Positions 26,365 through 35,270 of a stretch of DNA of 64,000 nucleotides are shown here, piece by piece. The notes below the pieces were generated by a model, which saw only the letters and a list, made by a program, of their open reading frames with translations, did no database searches and was not told the origin of the DNA. Each line of letters starts with the position of its first letter. The first letter of the stretch is position 1. This stretch comes from Klenkia soli (lineage in GTDB: Bacteria; Actinomycetota; Actinomycetes; Mycobacteriales; Geodermatophilaceae): the NCBI RefSeq assembly GCF_900103975.1, contig NZ_FNIR01000019.1, positions 1 through 64,000 of the forward strand, in the 5' to 3' direction. Made by a program: the position numbers and the translations under genes.

Positions 26365-27198
26365 ATGAGCCGCACCGACGTGCTCGTCAGCGCCGACTGG
26401 GCCCAGGAGCACCTGGGCGACGCCGGCCTGGTCTTCGTCGAGGTCGACGAGGACACCAGCGCCTACGACAAGGGCCACCTCGAGGGCGCGGTCAAGCTGG
26501 ACTGGAAGAAGGACCTCCAGGACCCGCTGCGCCGCGACTTCGTGGACAAGGAGCAGTTCGAGGCCCTGCTGAGCAGCAAGGGCATCTCGAACGACGACAC
26601 CGTCGTCCTCTACGGCGGCAACAACAACTGGTTCGCCGCCTACGCCTACTGGTACTTCAAGCTCTACGGCCACGACGCCGTGAAGCTGGTCGACGGCGGG
26701 CGCAAGAAGTGGGAGCTGGACAGCCGTCCGCTGTCCGACGCCGAGGTCTCGCGCCCGGCCACCACCTACACCGCGCAGGAGCCCGACACGTCGATCCGCG
26801 CGTTCCGCGACGAGGTCGTGGCCGCCATCGACACCAAGAACCTGGTCGACGTGCGCAGCCCCGACGAGTTCGCCGGCAAGCTCGTGGCCCCCGCGCACCT
26901 GCCGCAGGAGGGCGCCCAGCGTCCCGGCCACATCCCCTCGGCCGTGAACGTGCCGTGGAGCAAGGCCGCGAACGAGGACGGCACCTTCAAGAGCGACGAG
27001 GAGCTGGCCGCGCTCTACGCCGACGCCGGCTTCGACGGCGCGAAGGAGACCATCGCCTACTGCCGCATCGGCGAGCGCTCCAGCCACACCTGGTTCGTGC
27101 TCAAGGAGCTGCTGGGCCACGAGAACGTCAAGAACTACGACGGCTCGTGGACCGAGTACGGCTCGCTCGTCGGCGTCCCGATCGCCAAGGGGGCCTGA
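26365..27198 (+). CDS. sseA: thiosulfate sulfurtransferase (SseA/CysA2-type rhodanese)
   Basis: The 277-residue protein has two tandem rhodanese domains. The C-terminal one holds catalytic C233 in the loop CRIGERSSH, which matches actinobacterial CysA2/SseA thiosulfate:cyanide sulfurtransferases. The N-terminal domain lacks a loop cysteine (YGGNNNWF). An AGGAGG site precedes the ATG. It sits between DUF4395 and the DUF1416 gene as in mycobacteria. Confidence 0.92.
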   Translation: MSRTDVLVSADWAQEHLGDAGLVFVEVDEDTSAYDKGHLEGAVKLDWKKDLQDPLRRDFVDKEQFEALLSSKGISNDDTVVLYGGNNNWFAAYAYWYFKLYGHDAVKLVDGGRKKWELDSRPLSDAEVSRPATTYTAQEPDTSIRAFRDEVVAAIDTKNLVDVRSPDEFAGKLVAPAHLPQEGAQRPGHIPSAVNVPWSKAANEDGTFKSDEELAALYADAGFDGAKETIAYCRIGERSSHTWFVLKELLGHENVKNYDGSWTEYGSLVGVPIAKGA

Positions 27199-27200
27199 CC

Positions 27201-27494
27201 GTGTGCGGAGCCCCGAAGCAGGGCGGTGCGCTGGCCGGCATCGACCTGACCACGCAGACGGTCATCCAGGGCTCGGTCTGGCACGACGGCACCCCCGTCG
27301 CCGGCGCCTACGTGCGGCTGCTGGACGCCACCGACGAGTTCACCGCCGAGGTGGTGACCTCCCCGGAGGGCGAGTTCCGCTTCTTCGCCGCGCCCGGTGA
27401 GTGGAAGCTGCGCTCGCTGGCCCCGGTCGGCCGCGCCGAGCGGGTGCTGAGCGCCGAGGTCGGCCTGAACGAGACCACCCTCGCCATCGCCTGA
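27201..27494 (+). CDS. sseC: DUF1416 protein (SseC)
   Basis: The 97-residue protein starts VCGAPKQGG and carries the DUF1416 beta-sandwich (VIQGSVWHDGTPVAGAYVRL). It always accompanies CysA2-type sulfurtransferases in Actinobacteria, and its biochemical role is unknown. A cysteine is the second residue, as in homologues. The gene starts 2 bp after sseA and ends before a very strong hairpin. Confidence 0.85.
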   Translation: MCGAPKQGGALAGIDLTTQTVIQGSVWHDGTPVAGAYVRLLDATDEFTAEVVTSPEGEFRFFAAPGEWKLRSLAPVGRAERVLSAEVGLNETTLAIA

Positions 27495-27534
27495 CCGCTG
27501 CCCCCCGCAGCGTTGATCAGGGGGGTGCACGACA

Positions 27535-27574
27535 GTCCGTCCTCCCCCACCAGACCTGGTGGAGGAGGACGGAC
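27535..27574 (+). terminator. hairpin terminator after sseC
   Basis: A 19-bp inverted repeat with one mismatch (27535-27553/27556-27574). The 16-bp sequence GTGGAGGAGGACGGAC recurs just downstream near 27583-27600 as a direct repeat of one arm. It terminates the leader-DUF4395-sseA-sseC operon. Confidence 0.8.
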
Positions 27575-27676
27575 TTCCGTGTAGGTGGAGGAGGACGGAC
27601 CGGTGGAGAACCCGCCGGTGGTCCCCTGTACACAGGCGTCGGCGACGCCGTCGGGATCCGGCTACCTCCCGGTTCC

Positions 27677-28315
27677 GTGAATACCAGGAACACGTGGTCG
27701 GCGGTCCTCGCGGTGGCGGTGCTGGTCGCGCTCGCCGCGTGCGAACGCGCGCCCGAGCTGGACGACCCGGCCACGAACCAGGCCCAGACCGCCCGGGTGA
27801 CCAGTCCTGCGAGCCCCTCGACCCCGACCGGACGAACACAGCCCTTGCCCGCCCCGGCGCCGGTCTTCCCGCCCGTCGGCACGGTCCAACCGGTTGGCCC
27901 CTACCTCCAGGTGTCGGTCGACGCGGTGACCTGGGACGTCTCCCCGGAGGTGGCCACGGGCAACCCGTACGTCCGCCCCGGCAGGGCAGCCTTCGTGGGT
28001 GTCACCGTGACCGTCGGCCTGGCCGAGTGGTCCCCGCCGACGGGTGCGGAGCTCCCCTGGCCCACCTCCATCTCGCCGCGGTCGGTGCTGGACATCCAGG
28101 TCGTGCAGGCCGACGGGACGGAGGACACGCTGCAGACGATGGCCGCACCGTTCAACGGTGACCAGACGGGCATCGCCGGGCTCCTGGCGGGGGACACGAG
28201 GACCTTCACGGAGTACCTCGACGTCTCCTCCCGCTTCCTCGGTCCCGGCACCGTGGTCCGGGTCAGTGCCTGGACGGGCACCGACCCGGTGACGTCGTCC
28301 TGGTCGATCCCGTGA
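27677..28315 (+). CDS. putative lipoprotein, 212 aa
   Basis: The protein starts VNTRNTWSAVLAVAVLVALAAC, a signal peptide with lipobox LAAC. A Pro/Thr-rich linker and a beta-rich domain follow, with stretches like FVGVTVTVGLAEW and GDTRTFTEYLDV that recall extracellular DUF4352-like folds. The GTG at 27677 is chosen to give the full signal peptide. No ribosome binding site is obvious. No neighbour suggests a function. Confidence 0.65.
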   Translation: MNTRNTWSAVLAVAVLVALAACERAPELDDPATNQAQTARVTSPASPSTPTGRTQPLPAPAPVFPPVGTVQPVGPYLQVSVDAVTWDVSPEVATGNPYVRPGRAAFVGVTVTVGLAEWSPPTGAELPWPTSISPRSVLDIQVVQADGTEDTLQTMAAPFNGDQTGIAGLLAGDTRTFTEYLDVSSRFLGPGTVVRVSAWTGTDPVTSSWSIP

Positions 28316-28342
28316 TGAGCGGTCACCGACGGCAGCCGGGCC

Positions 28343-29020
28343 TCACAGCCCCAGGAGGTCTGCCAGCTCGCCGACCTGCTCGGTGAAGAAGGCGTCGGCG
28401 TCGGCCACCGAGCCGACGAAGTGGCCGAACAGCTCGAAGCTGATCAACCCGTACAGCGAGCTCCAGGTCAGCAGGGCGCGTGCCCGCACGCCGTCGTCCA
28501 GCGCGGGGTGCTCGCCCCCCAGGACCTGGGTGGCCTCGGGGGTGACCAGGTGCGTGCGGCGGCCCTCGGGCGCGGGCAGGATCCCGGCCCGCGCGGCGTC
28601 GCCGATGACCCGGCCGAGCACGACGCCGACCCGGGAGGCCGCGGGCACGGTGTCCGCCGGCGCCACGTACCCCGGCACCGGCGAGCCGTAGAGCAGCGCG
28701 TACTCGTGCGGGTGGGTCAGCGCCCACGTGCGGACGGCGGCGCACACCGCGTGCCACCGGGCCCGGGGCTGGGCGCTCGGGTCGTCGGCGGACTCGGCCG
28801 CCGCGCCGAGGGCGTCGTAGCCCTCGACGATCAGCCGGGTGAGCAGCTCGTCGCGGCTGCGGAAGTACCGGTACAGCGCGGACGACGCCAACCCGAGGTC
28901 CCGGGCCACCGCGCGCAGGGACAGCGCCGCCGCGCCGACCTCGCCCAGCTGGGCGCGCGCCGAGGTCAGGATCTCCTCGGTCAGGGCGGCCCGGGCGCGC
29001 TCGCGGGCGGTGCTGACCAT
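28343..29020 (-). CDS. TetR-family transcriptional regulator
   Basis: The 225-residue protein has an N-terminal HTH (LSLRAVARDLGLASSALYRYF) and a C-terminal ligand domain of the WHG type (HPHEYALLYGSPVPGY). It is divergent from the epimerase gene. The 116-bp gap carries two copies of a CGAGAGCAC-GCTCT dyad, so it very probably represses itself and the epimerase. The ATG lies 6 nt after TAACAT (complement of 29027-29032), indicating a leaderless mRNA. Confidence 0.88.
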   Translation of the reverse strand: MVSTARERARAALTEEILTSARAQLGEVGAAALSLRAVARDLGLASSALYRYFRSRDELLTRLIVEGYDALGAAAESADDPSAQPRARWHAVCAAVRTWALTHPHEYALLYGSPVPGYVAPADTVPAASRVGVVLGRVIGDAARAGILPAPEGRRTHLVTPEATQVLGGEHPALDDGVRARALLTWSSLYGLISFELFGHFVGSVADADAFFTEQVGELADLLGL

Positions 29021-29046
29021 CCGCAGATGTTAGCACCAGACCGGAA

Positions 29047-29116
29047 CGAGAGCACTGCTCTTGACAGAGTCCGTGCCGACCCGCACGCTGAGCCACGAAC
29101 GAGAGCACCGCTCTCG
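29047..29116. promoter_or_regulatory. TetR operator pair with epimerase promoter
   Basis: Operator 1 (29047-29063, CGAGAGCACTGCTCTTG, imperfect) abuts the -35 box TTGACA at 29061-29066. The spacer is 17 bp and the -10 is CACGCT (29084-29089). Operator 2 (29100-29116, CGAGAGCACCGCTCTCG, a perfect 7-bp dyad with a 3-bp centre) falls just after the expected transcription start. Operator 1 also overlaps the -35 region of the divergent tetR gene. Confidence 0.75.
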
Positions 29117-29136
29117 TCGAGCTCGAGGGAGTCGTC

Positions 29137-30081
29137 ATGGGTCTGCACGTCGTCGTGGGCAAGGGACCGGTCGGCGCGGCCGTGGGCGCGGAGCTGGTGC
29201 GGGCCGGGCACCGGGTGCGGGTGCTCTCGCGCAGCGGCGGGACGTCGACGGCCGAGGTCGAGCACCGGGCGGTGGACGCCACCGACACCGGGGCCCTCGC
29301 GGCCGCCGCCGCGGGGGCCGACGCGCTCTACAACGCGGTCAACCCGGAGTACCACCGCTGGGCGACCGACTGGCCGCCGATGGCGGCGGCGATGCTGGGC
29401 GCCGCCGAGCGCACCGGCGCCGTGCTGGTCGCGATGGGCAACCTGTACGTGCACGGGCGGCCGACCGGGCCGATGACGGCCGACACCCCGTTGGCCGCCA
29501 CCGACACCAAGGGCCGCGTGCGCGCGGAGGTCTGGACCGACATGCTCGCCGCGCACCAGGCGGGCCGGGTGCGGGTGACCGAGGCGCGGGCCTCGGACTT
29601 CGTCGGCCCCACCGTCCCCGCCGCTCATTCGCACCTGGTTCGCCAGCTCGCCGGGCTGCGTGACGGGAAGCGGGCCTGGGTGGTGGGCGACCCGGACGTC
29701 CTGCACAGCTGGGCATACGTGCCCGACGTCGCGGCGACCCTCGCGGTCCTCGGCACCGACGAGCGGGCGTGGGGCCGGCCGTGGATCGTGCCGAGCACCC
29801 CGCCGCGCAGCCAGCGGCAGGCCCTCACCGACCTGGCCGCCGCGATGGGCGCCCGCCCGGCCCGGGTGGCCGGCATGCCGTGGCCGGTGCTGTCGGCGCT
29901 GGGCCTCGTCGTCCCGCAGATGCGGGAGATCGCCGCGATCCGGCACCAGTGGGACGCCGACTTCGTCGTCGACGGCGGCGAGACCACGGCCGTGCTGGGC
30001 ATCGAGCCCACCCGCTGGGACGACGTCTGCCGGGCGACCGTCGACGGCCTGGGGCTCGCCGCGGTGCCGGCCACCCGGTAG
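29137..30081 (+). CDS. NAD-dependent epimerase/dehydratase-family protein
   Basis: The 314-residue Rossmann protein has an N-terminal GKGPVGAAVGAELV, a variant of the dinucleotide-binding loop. The family core includes ALYNAVNPEY and HSWAYVPDVAATL. The usual YxxxK catalytic pair is not evident, so it may be an atypical NmrA/epimerase-like oxidoreductase. It is controlled by the adjacent TetR through two operators. The substrate is unknown. Confidence 0.75.
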   Translation: MGLHVVVGKGPVGAAVGAELVRAGHRVRVLSRSGGTSTAEVEHRAVDATDTGALAAAAAGADALYNAVNPEYHRWATDWPPMAAAMLGAAERTGAVLVAMGNLYVHGRPTGPMTADTPLAATDTKGRVRAEVWTDMLAAHQAGRVRVTEARASDFVGPTVPAAHSHLVRQLAGLRDGKRAWVVGDPDVLHSWAYVPDVAATLAVLGTDERAWGRPWIVPSTPPRSQRQALTDLAAAMGARPARVAGMPWPVLSALGLVVPQMREIAAIRHQWDADFVVDGGETTAVLGIEPTRWDDVCRATVDGLGLAAVPATR

Positions 30082-30146
30082 GCCGCGACGCCGCGGCCCG
30101 GCGTCCCCGGTCGTGGGCTGTCGGGGGTGCTGGCTACCGTGGCCGC

Positions 30147-30260
30147 ATGGGTCTGATCACCGCCTGGGTCCTCGTCGCCCTGGCCGCGCTCGCCGCGCTC
30201 TGGTGCGCGGTGGGCGCCGTCCGGCTGACCCGTCGCGAGCGCCCAGGAGGCCACCGATGA
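30147..30260 (+). CDS. 37-aa single-helix membrane protein
   Basis: The 37-residue peptide MGLITAWVLVALAALAALWC... has one transmembrane helix and a basic tail RLTRRERPGGHR. The ATG lies 6 nt after TACCGT (30135-30140), so the transcript is probably leaderless. The stop overlaps the ATG of the nitrobindin-like gene (ATGA). It may be a true small protein or a translated leader that couples to the next gene. Confidence 0.5.
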   Translation: MGLITAWVLVALAALAALWCAVGAVRLTRRERPGGHR

Positions 30261-30829
30261 CCGATCCCACCCCCGTCGGCCTGCCCGAGCAGCCCGTCAC
30301 CGGGCGCACCGAGCTGCCCGTCGAGGAGACCACCGACGTCCGCACCGGGCCCGAGGTGGCCCACGAGCTGCTCTCGGTGCTCCCGCTGCTGGGCGAGTGG
30401 CACGGCGAGGGCGTGCTGGTCGGCCCGGCCGGCGACCAGCGGTTCGGCCAGTGGGTGCGCTTCGCCCACGACGGCCGCGACTTCCTGGCCTACGAGTCGC
30501 GCACCTGGACCATCGCCGACGACGGCACGGTCGGCGGCCCCGACGTCCGGGAGTCCGGCTTCTGGCGGCCCCGCGGCGAGGACGAGGTCGAGCTGCTCGT
30601 CGCCCATCCCGAGGGTCTCGTCGAGATCCTGGTCGGCACCGCCCGCAGCACCACCAGCTGGGAGCTGACCAGCGACGTGCTGGCCCGCACCCCCGACCAC
30701 CCCGACGTCACGAAGGCGGTCCGGCTCTACGGGATCGTCGAGGGCGCGCTGATGTACGCCGTGGACCATGCCGGCCCCGACGGCCAGCTCCGCCCGGTGA
30801 TGTCGGCACGCCTGGAGAGGATCCGATGA
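30257..30829 (+). CDS. FABP-family nitrobindin-like heme protein
   Basis: The 190-residue protein has a disordered N-terminus and then the ten-strand barrel of the Rv0813c/nitrobindin family. LGEWHGEGVL is the hallmark GxWxGxG, with later SGFWRPRGEDEVELLVAHPEG. Mycobacterial nitrobindin binds ferric heme and isomerises peroxynitrite. The gene overlaps its neighbours on both sides by 3-4 bp, in an operon with the small membrane peptide and the DUF885 peptidase. Confidence 0.85.
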   Translation: MTDPTPVGLPEQPVTGRTELPVEETTDVRTGPEVAHELLSVLPLLGEWHGEGVLVGPAGDQRFGQWVRFAHDGRDFLAYESRTWTIADDGTVGGPDVRESGFWRPRGEDEVELLVAHPEGLVEILVGTARSTTSWELTSDVLARTPDHPDVTKAVRLYGIVEGALMYAVDHAGPDGQLRPVMSARLERIR

Positions 30830-32523
30830 GCACCGCACGCACCCCGCGCCAGGTCGCCGACGCCTACGTCGAGGCCCTCTGCGACCTGGACCCGATCACC
30901 GCCACCGCGCTGGGCACCCGGCCCGGCGACGACCGGCTGCCCGACCTCACCCCGGCCGGGCTCGAGGCCGAGGCGCAGCTCGAGCGCGACACCCTGGCCG
31001 AGCTGGACCGGGTGCTGGCTGCCGATCCCGCGCTGGCCGACGACCCGGTCGAGTTCCGCTGCGCGCGGCTGCTCCGCGAGCGGTTGACCGCCTCGCTGGA
31101 CCTCCACGAGGCGCAGGAGGGCCTGCGGGCGCTGTCCAACCTGTTCTCGCCGGTGCACTCGGTGCGCCAGGTCTTCTCGATGATGCCGCTGGCCACCACC
31201 GACGACTGGGCCGTGCTGGGTCGCCGCGCGGCCCGCGTGCCCGTGGCCTACCGCGGCTACCTGCAGACCCTCGCCGAGGGCGCCGGGCGCGGGCTGTTCG
31301 CCGCCCCGCGCCAGGTCGAGACGGTCGTGGGCCAGCTCGACGAGTGGCTGTCGGGCCCCTACTTCGCCGGCCTGGTCGCCGACGGCCCGGCCGACCTGCG
31401 CGACGAGCTCGACGCCGCGGCGGCCGACGCCGACGCTGCGGTGGCCGAGGTCCGCGACTTCCTGCGCGACGTCTACCTCCCGCAGGCCCAGGGCACGCCG
31501 GACGCCGTCGGCCGCGAGCGGTACGCCCGCTTCGCCCGCCGCTGGAACGGCAGCGACCTGGGCACCGGCAGCGGGCTCGAGGACGCCTACGCCTGGGGCT
31601 GGGCCGAGCACCGCCGGATCCGCGACGAGCAGCGGGCGGCCGCGGAGCTGGTGCGCCCGGGCGCGACCCCGATGGAGGCGATGCGCTGGCTGGGCGAGCA
31701 CGGCGAGGCCGTGGACGGCGTCGAGCCGATCCGCGAGCGGCTGCAGCGGATGATGGACGACGCCATCGCCGCCCTCGACGGCACGCACTTCGACATCGCC
31801 GAGCCGATCAAGCGGGTCGAGGCGATGATCGCCCCGCCGGGCAGCGCGGCCGCGCCGTACTACTCGCGCCCGTCGCTGGACTTCTCCCGCCCCGGCCGCA
31901 CGTGGCTGCCGACGCTGGGCAAGGACCGCTTCCCGCTGTGGGACCTGGTCAGCACCTGGTACCACGAGGGCGTCCCCGGCCACCACCTGCAGCTGGCCCA
32001 GTGGGTGCTGGTGTCGCAGGACCTCTCGGTGTTCCAGACCGCGGTCGGCGGGGTCAGCGCCAACCTCGAGGGCTGGGCGCTCTACGCCGAGCGGCTGATG
32101 GACGAGCTGGGCTTCCTCACCGACCCCGGCGCCCGGTTGGGCTACCTGGACGCGCAGCAGATGCGGGCCGTCCGGGTGGTCGTGGACATCGGCATGCACC
32201 TGGAGCTGCCGATCCCGGACGACGCCGACGGCGCGCTGGCCGACCACCGCGGGCAGCCGTGGACCCCGGAGCTGGCCCGGGCCTTCTTCGGCGAGTACTG
32301 CGGGCGCGACGAAGCGTTCCTGGACAGCGAGCTGGTGCGGTACCTGGGCATGCCCGGTCAGGCGATCAGCTACAAGCTGGGGGAGCGGGCCTGGCTCGAG
32401 GGCCGCGAGGCCGCCCGCGCCGCGCGCGGTGACGCCTTCGACCTCAAGGCCTGGCACATGGCGGCCCTCTCGCAGGGGTCGCTCGGGCTGGACGACCTGG
32501 CCGACGAGCTCAGCCGGCTCTGA
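30826..32523 (+). CDS. DUF885 family metallopeptidase-like protein
   Basis: The 565-residue helical protein has H380-E-G-V-P-G-H-H387, the HExxPGHH variant of the zinc motif of DUF885, and a downstream EGWALYAERLM likely supplying another ligand. Members are distantly related to M3/M32-like peptidases, and substrates are mostly unknown. No signal peptide is present, so it is probably cytoplasmic. Its ATG overlaps the previous stop, and its end overlaps the convergent membrane gene by 14 bp. Confidence 0.82.
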   Translation: MSTARTPRQVADAYVEALCDLDPITATALGTRPGDDRLPDLTPAGLEAEAQLERDTLAELDRVLAADPALADDPVEFRCARLLRERLTASLDLHEAQEGLRALSNLFSPVHSVRQVFSMMPLATTDDWAVLGRRAARVPVAYRGYLQTLAEGAGRGLFAAPRQVETVVGQLDEWLSGPYFAGLVADGPADLRDELDAAAADADAAVAEVRDFLRDVYLPQAQGTPDAVGRERYARFARRWNGSDLGTGSGLEDAYAWGWAEHRRIRDEQRAAAELVRPGATPMEAMRWLGEHGEAVDGVEPIRERLQRMMDDAIAALDGTHFDIAEPIKRVEAMIAPPGSAAAPYYSRPSLDFSRPGRTWLPTLGKDRFPLWDLVSTWYHEGVPGHHLQLAQWVLVSQDLSVFQTAVGGVSANLEGWALYAERLMDELGFLTDPGARLGYLDAQQMRAVRVVVDIGMHLELPIPDDADGALADHRGQPWTPELARAFFGEYCGRDEAFLDSELVRYLGMPGQAISYKLGERAWLEGREAARAARGDAFDLKAWHMAALSQGSLGLDDLADELSRL

Positions 32524-32887
32524 GGGCGGCCGCCGCGGTGGCGTCGAGGGCCAGCAGGAAGGCGCCCTGGACGACCACCGCCGCGCCGTCCCCGCGCCAG
32601 CGGTCGGTGCGCAGCAGGACGGCCCCGAGCGCCAGGTAGCCGACGTCCAGCCCGGCGTTGACCAGCAGCACCCTCCGCAGCCGGGCCGGGTCGGTGGGGC
32701 CGCGCCGGCGACGGTTGCGGGCACCGACCGCGGCGATCGCGCCGTCGACCGCACCCCACGCGGCGGTCTGCCGGCCGAACCCCCGCGTGCGCGGGACGGC
32801 GGCCAGCACCCCGCCGACGGCGACCGAGGCCGCCGCCCAGCCGCCGAGCACCGTCGTCAGCCGGGTCTCCACGGCGAGCGGGTCCAT
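32510..32887 (-). CDS. four-helix membrane protein, unknown
   Basis: The 125-residue protein has hydrophobic segments near 12-30, 42-55, 72-90 and 98-122, with a basic loop GARNRRRRGPTD. It recalls small DUF-type membrane proteins found across Actinobacteria, but no family is assigned. It starts 26 bp from the divergent 32914 gene, and its stop lies inside the DUF885 gene. Confidence 0.6.
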   Translation of the reverse strand: MDPLAVETRLTTVLGGWAAASVAVGGVLAAVPRTRGFGRQTAAWGAVDGAIAAVGARNRRRRGPTDPARLRRVLLVNAGLDVGYLALGAVLLRTDRWRGDGAAVVVQGAFLLALDATAAAALRAG

Positions 32888-32913
32888 GGCCGGATCGTCC
32901 TACAGTTCCCGGC

Positions 32914-33531
32914 GTGGAGCCCGTCGCCGTCGACCTGCCGCCGTTGGCCGAGCTGCGCGACCGGTGGGCGGCCGCGGCCGCCGTCGTGACCGCGCTGGGC
33001 TTCCCCGCGGCCGCGCACGCCCGGGGGCCGCGGTCGTGGCGGTGGGACGACGGGGGCGGCAACCGGGCCGAGGTCGCTGTCCTCGACGCCGACCGCGCCG
33101 TCCTGTTCGGCTGGGACCGCACCGCCCACGGCCGGCTGCTCCGGCGCCCGGACGGCGAACCGTCGGGCGAGCTGCTGGCCGACGCGCCCGGCTGGTGGTC
33201 GGACCCGCTGCGGGGGACGACCGACGAGGTGGGGTTCGTGCTGGGCTGGGACGGCGCCGGCTGGTCCCGGTCGGCCGGCATCGTGCCCGGTGGGGGGCTC
33301 GCCGGCATCCCGGTGGACGCCGAGCAGCTCTACGGCGTGGTCGACTCCTTCGTCGAGGGGGTGGCCGACGACCAGGGGCTCGGCGACTGGCGCACCCCGT
33401 GGCCGGCGGTGGCGGCCCTGGGCCGGGCCGGTGCGGGGCTGACGGTGGAGCAGCTGGCCGACGTCCTGGGGCCGCTGCGGGCCGACCTGCCGGCCGGGGT
33501 GGTGGCGGCGCGCCGGTTCGGCGCGGACTGA
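32914..33531 (+). CDS. hypothetical protein, 205 aa
   Basis: The Trp-rich cytoplasmic protein has segments SWRWDDGGGNRAEV, LFGWDRTAHGR and VLGWDGAGWSRSAG. This suggests an immunity-like or SMI1-like beta/alpha fold, though the assignment is only an impression. The GTG start lies 7 nt after TACAGT (32901-32906), so it is probably leaderless. It is single-gene, divergent from the membrane protein and convergent with nhaA. Confidence 0.6.
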   Translation: MEPVAVDLPPLAELRDRWAAAAAVVTALGFPAAAHARGPRSWRWDDGGGNRAEVAVLDADRAVLFGWDRTAHGRLLRRPDGEPSGELLADAPGWWSDPLRGTTDEVGFVLGWDGAGWSRSAGIVPGGGLAGIPVDAEQLYGVVDSFVEGVADDQGLGDWRTPWPAVAALGRAGAGLTVEQLADVLGPLRADLPAGVVAARRFGAD

Positions 33532-33866
33532 CCCCGGGTACGGACAACCCCCGGGCTGCTCCGCGGATCCTGCCGGCTCGATGAGCACTTCTGGCAGGGC
33601 GCGGGCCGACTGGACTGGGTCGGCGGCCCGGGGGTCGGGTGACTGTCCGGTATTCGCCTGCCGCCGTACGACGGACGGGCGATGCCACACGCGTCAGACC
33701 GGGTTGATCCGGTGCTGAGCGGGCGGCCCATCTGGACGGCGGCTAGCGGACAGCCACCTCACGAGTCCTGAACGACATCAATTGTTCGGACCACCTCCTC
33801 TCTCGTGTGCAGCCACCGTACGACCGGTGCGACCGCCCTCGCAACGACCTTTTCCCAGCGCTTCTC
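33532..33866. other. 335-bp intergenic region between convergent genes
   Basis: No convincing gene. Part of it (33760-33800) is less GC-rich than its surroundings. On the minus strand there is a TACGGT box (33820-33815), then AGGAGG, then a 12-codon ORF starting TTG/ATG near 33780. That ORF could be a small peptide or chance. No clear terminator hairpin was seen. Confidence 0.4.
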
Positions 33867-35171
33867 TCAGCCCTCGGCGGACGGCCGCTGGTAGACGTCG
33901 GGGATGCCGTCGCCGTCGTCGTCGCGGGCCTCCTCCTCGGCGATCCGGCGGTACACCCGGTCCCGCGGTTTGAGCACCGCGGTGGCCAGCAGCGCGGCGA
34001 GGAGGGTGCCGGTGAGCACGCCGACCTTGACGTGCTCGTCGCGGAGCGAGCCGGTGCCGAAGGCCAGTTCGCCGATCAGCAGCGAGACGGTGAACCCGAT
34101 GCCGGCCAGCAGCGACAGCCCGACCACGTCGGGCCAGCGCAGGTCGGAGTCCAGCTCGGCCCGGGTGAACCGGCTGACCAGCCAGGTGGCCGCGCTGATG
34201 CCGATCGCCTTGCCGGCGACCAGGCCGACGACGATGCCGATCGCGACGGTGTCGGTGAGCGAGGCGCCCAGCCCCGACAGCCCGCCGACGGTGACCCCGG
34301 CGGAGAAGAACGCGAACACCGGGACGGCGATGCCGGCGGAGAGGGGCCGGATGCGGTGCTCGAAGTGCTCGGCCAGCCCGGGACCGGCGTCCGGTCCGCC
34401 GGCGGCGTCGCTGCGGACGACGGGCACGGTGAACGCCAGCAGGACGGCGGCGACGGTGGCGTGGACGCCCGACTCGTGCACCAGCACCCAGGTGGCCACG
34501 GCGAGGGGCAGCAGCAGCCACCAGCGCCGGACCCGCCTCTGCACGAGGAACCCGAACAGCGCGAGCGGGATCAGCGCCAGGGCGAGGGGGCCGAAGGCCA
34601 GCGACGAGGTGTAGAAGATCGCGATGATCGTGATGGCCAGCAGGTCGTCGACGATCGCCAGGGTCAGCAGGAACGTGCGCAGCGCGGCCGGCAGGTGAGT
34701 GCTGATCACCGCGAGCACGGCGAGGGCGAAGGCGATGTCCGTGGCGGTGGGGATGGCCCACCCCGTCAGCCCGCCGTCGCTGCCCAGGTTGACCACCGTG
34801 TAGATCAACGCCGGCACGGCCATGCCGCCCACGGCCGCGGCCACCGGCAGGGCCGCCTTGCGGGGGTCGCGGAGGTCGCCGGCGACGAACTCCCGCTTGA
34901 GCTCCAGGCCGGCGACGAAGAAGAAGATCGCCAGCAGGCCGTCGGCGGCCCAGGTGCCCAGGGTCAGGTCCAGGTGCAGCGACGCCGGCCCGACGACCGT
35001 GTCGCGCAGGCCCTCGTAGGCGGCTGCCCACGGGGTGTTGGCCCAGACCAGGGCGACGGCCGCGCCCACGATCAGCAGGACACCGCCGACGGTCTCGCGG
35101 CGCAGCAGCGCGGCGATGCGGGTGGCCTCGGCGTACGAGCCGCGGGCGAACAGGCGGGCGGGGGAGGTCAC
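33867..35171 (-). CDS. nhaA: Na+/H+ antiporter NhaA
   Basis: The 434-residue antiporter has about twelve helices. Conserved elements include [25 protein letters not shown] and [17 protein letters not shown], whose DD pair is the sodium-binding aspartates. The C-terminus carries an unusual acidic tail: D417-D-D-G-D-G-I-P-D425, an EF-hand-like calcium loop of the thrombospondin-3/dockerin type. It exports sodium in exchange for protons. The GTG at 35171 fits the family start. An upstream extension to 35279 is unlikely. Confidence 0.93.
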   Translation of the reverse strand: MTSPARLFARGSYAEATRIAALLRRETVGGVLLIVGAAVALVWANTPWAAAYEGLRDTVVGPASLHLDLTLGTWAADGLLAIFFFVAGLELKREFVAGDLRDPRKAALPVAAAVGGMAVPALIYTVVNLGSDGGLTGWAIPTATDIAFALAVLAVISTHLPAALRTFLLTLAIVDDLLAITIIAIFYTSSLAFGPLALALIPLALFGFLVQRRVRRWWLLLPLAVATWVLVHESGVHATVAAVLLAFTVPVVRSDAAGGPDAGPGLAEHFEHRIRPLSAGIAVPVFAFFSAGVTVGGLSGLGASLTDTVAIGIVVGLVAGKAIGISAATWLVSRFTRAELDSDLRWPDVVGLSLLAGIGFTVSLLIGELAFGTGSLRDEHVKVGVLTGTLLAALLATAVLKPRDRVYRRIAEEEARDDDGDGIPDVYQRPSAEG

Positions 35172-35270
35172 GGGGTGCGGCTCCGGGGTGCGGGGGTCGG
35201 CTGTGGAGTTGCCGACCAGACTTCCCGGCGCACCGTCACCGAGCTTACCGGCGCAGCGCCGTCCGCACCG

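Noticed and set aside
27559-27600. Short direct repeat as a CRISPR-like array
   Set aside because: Only two copies of a 16-bp sequence, one of which is an arm of a terminator hairpin.
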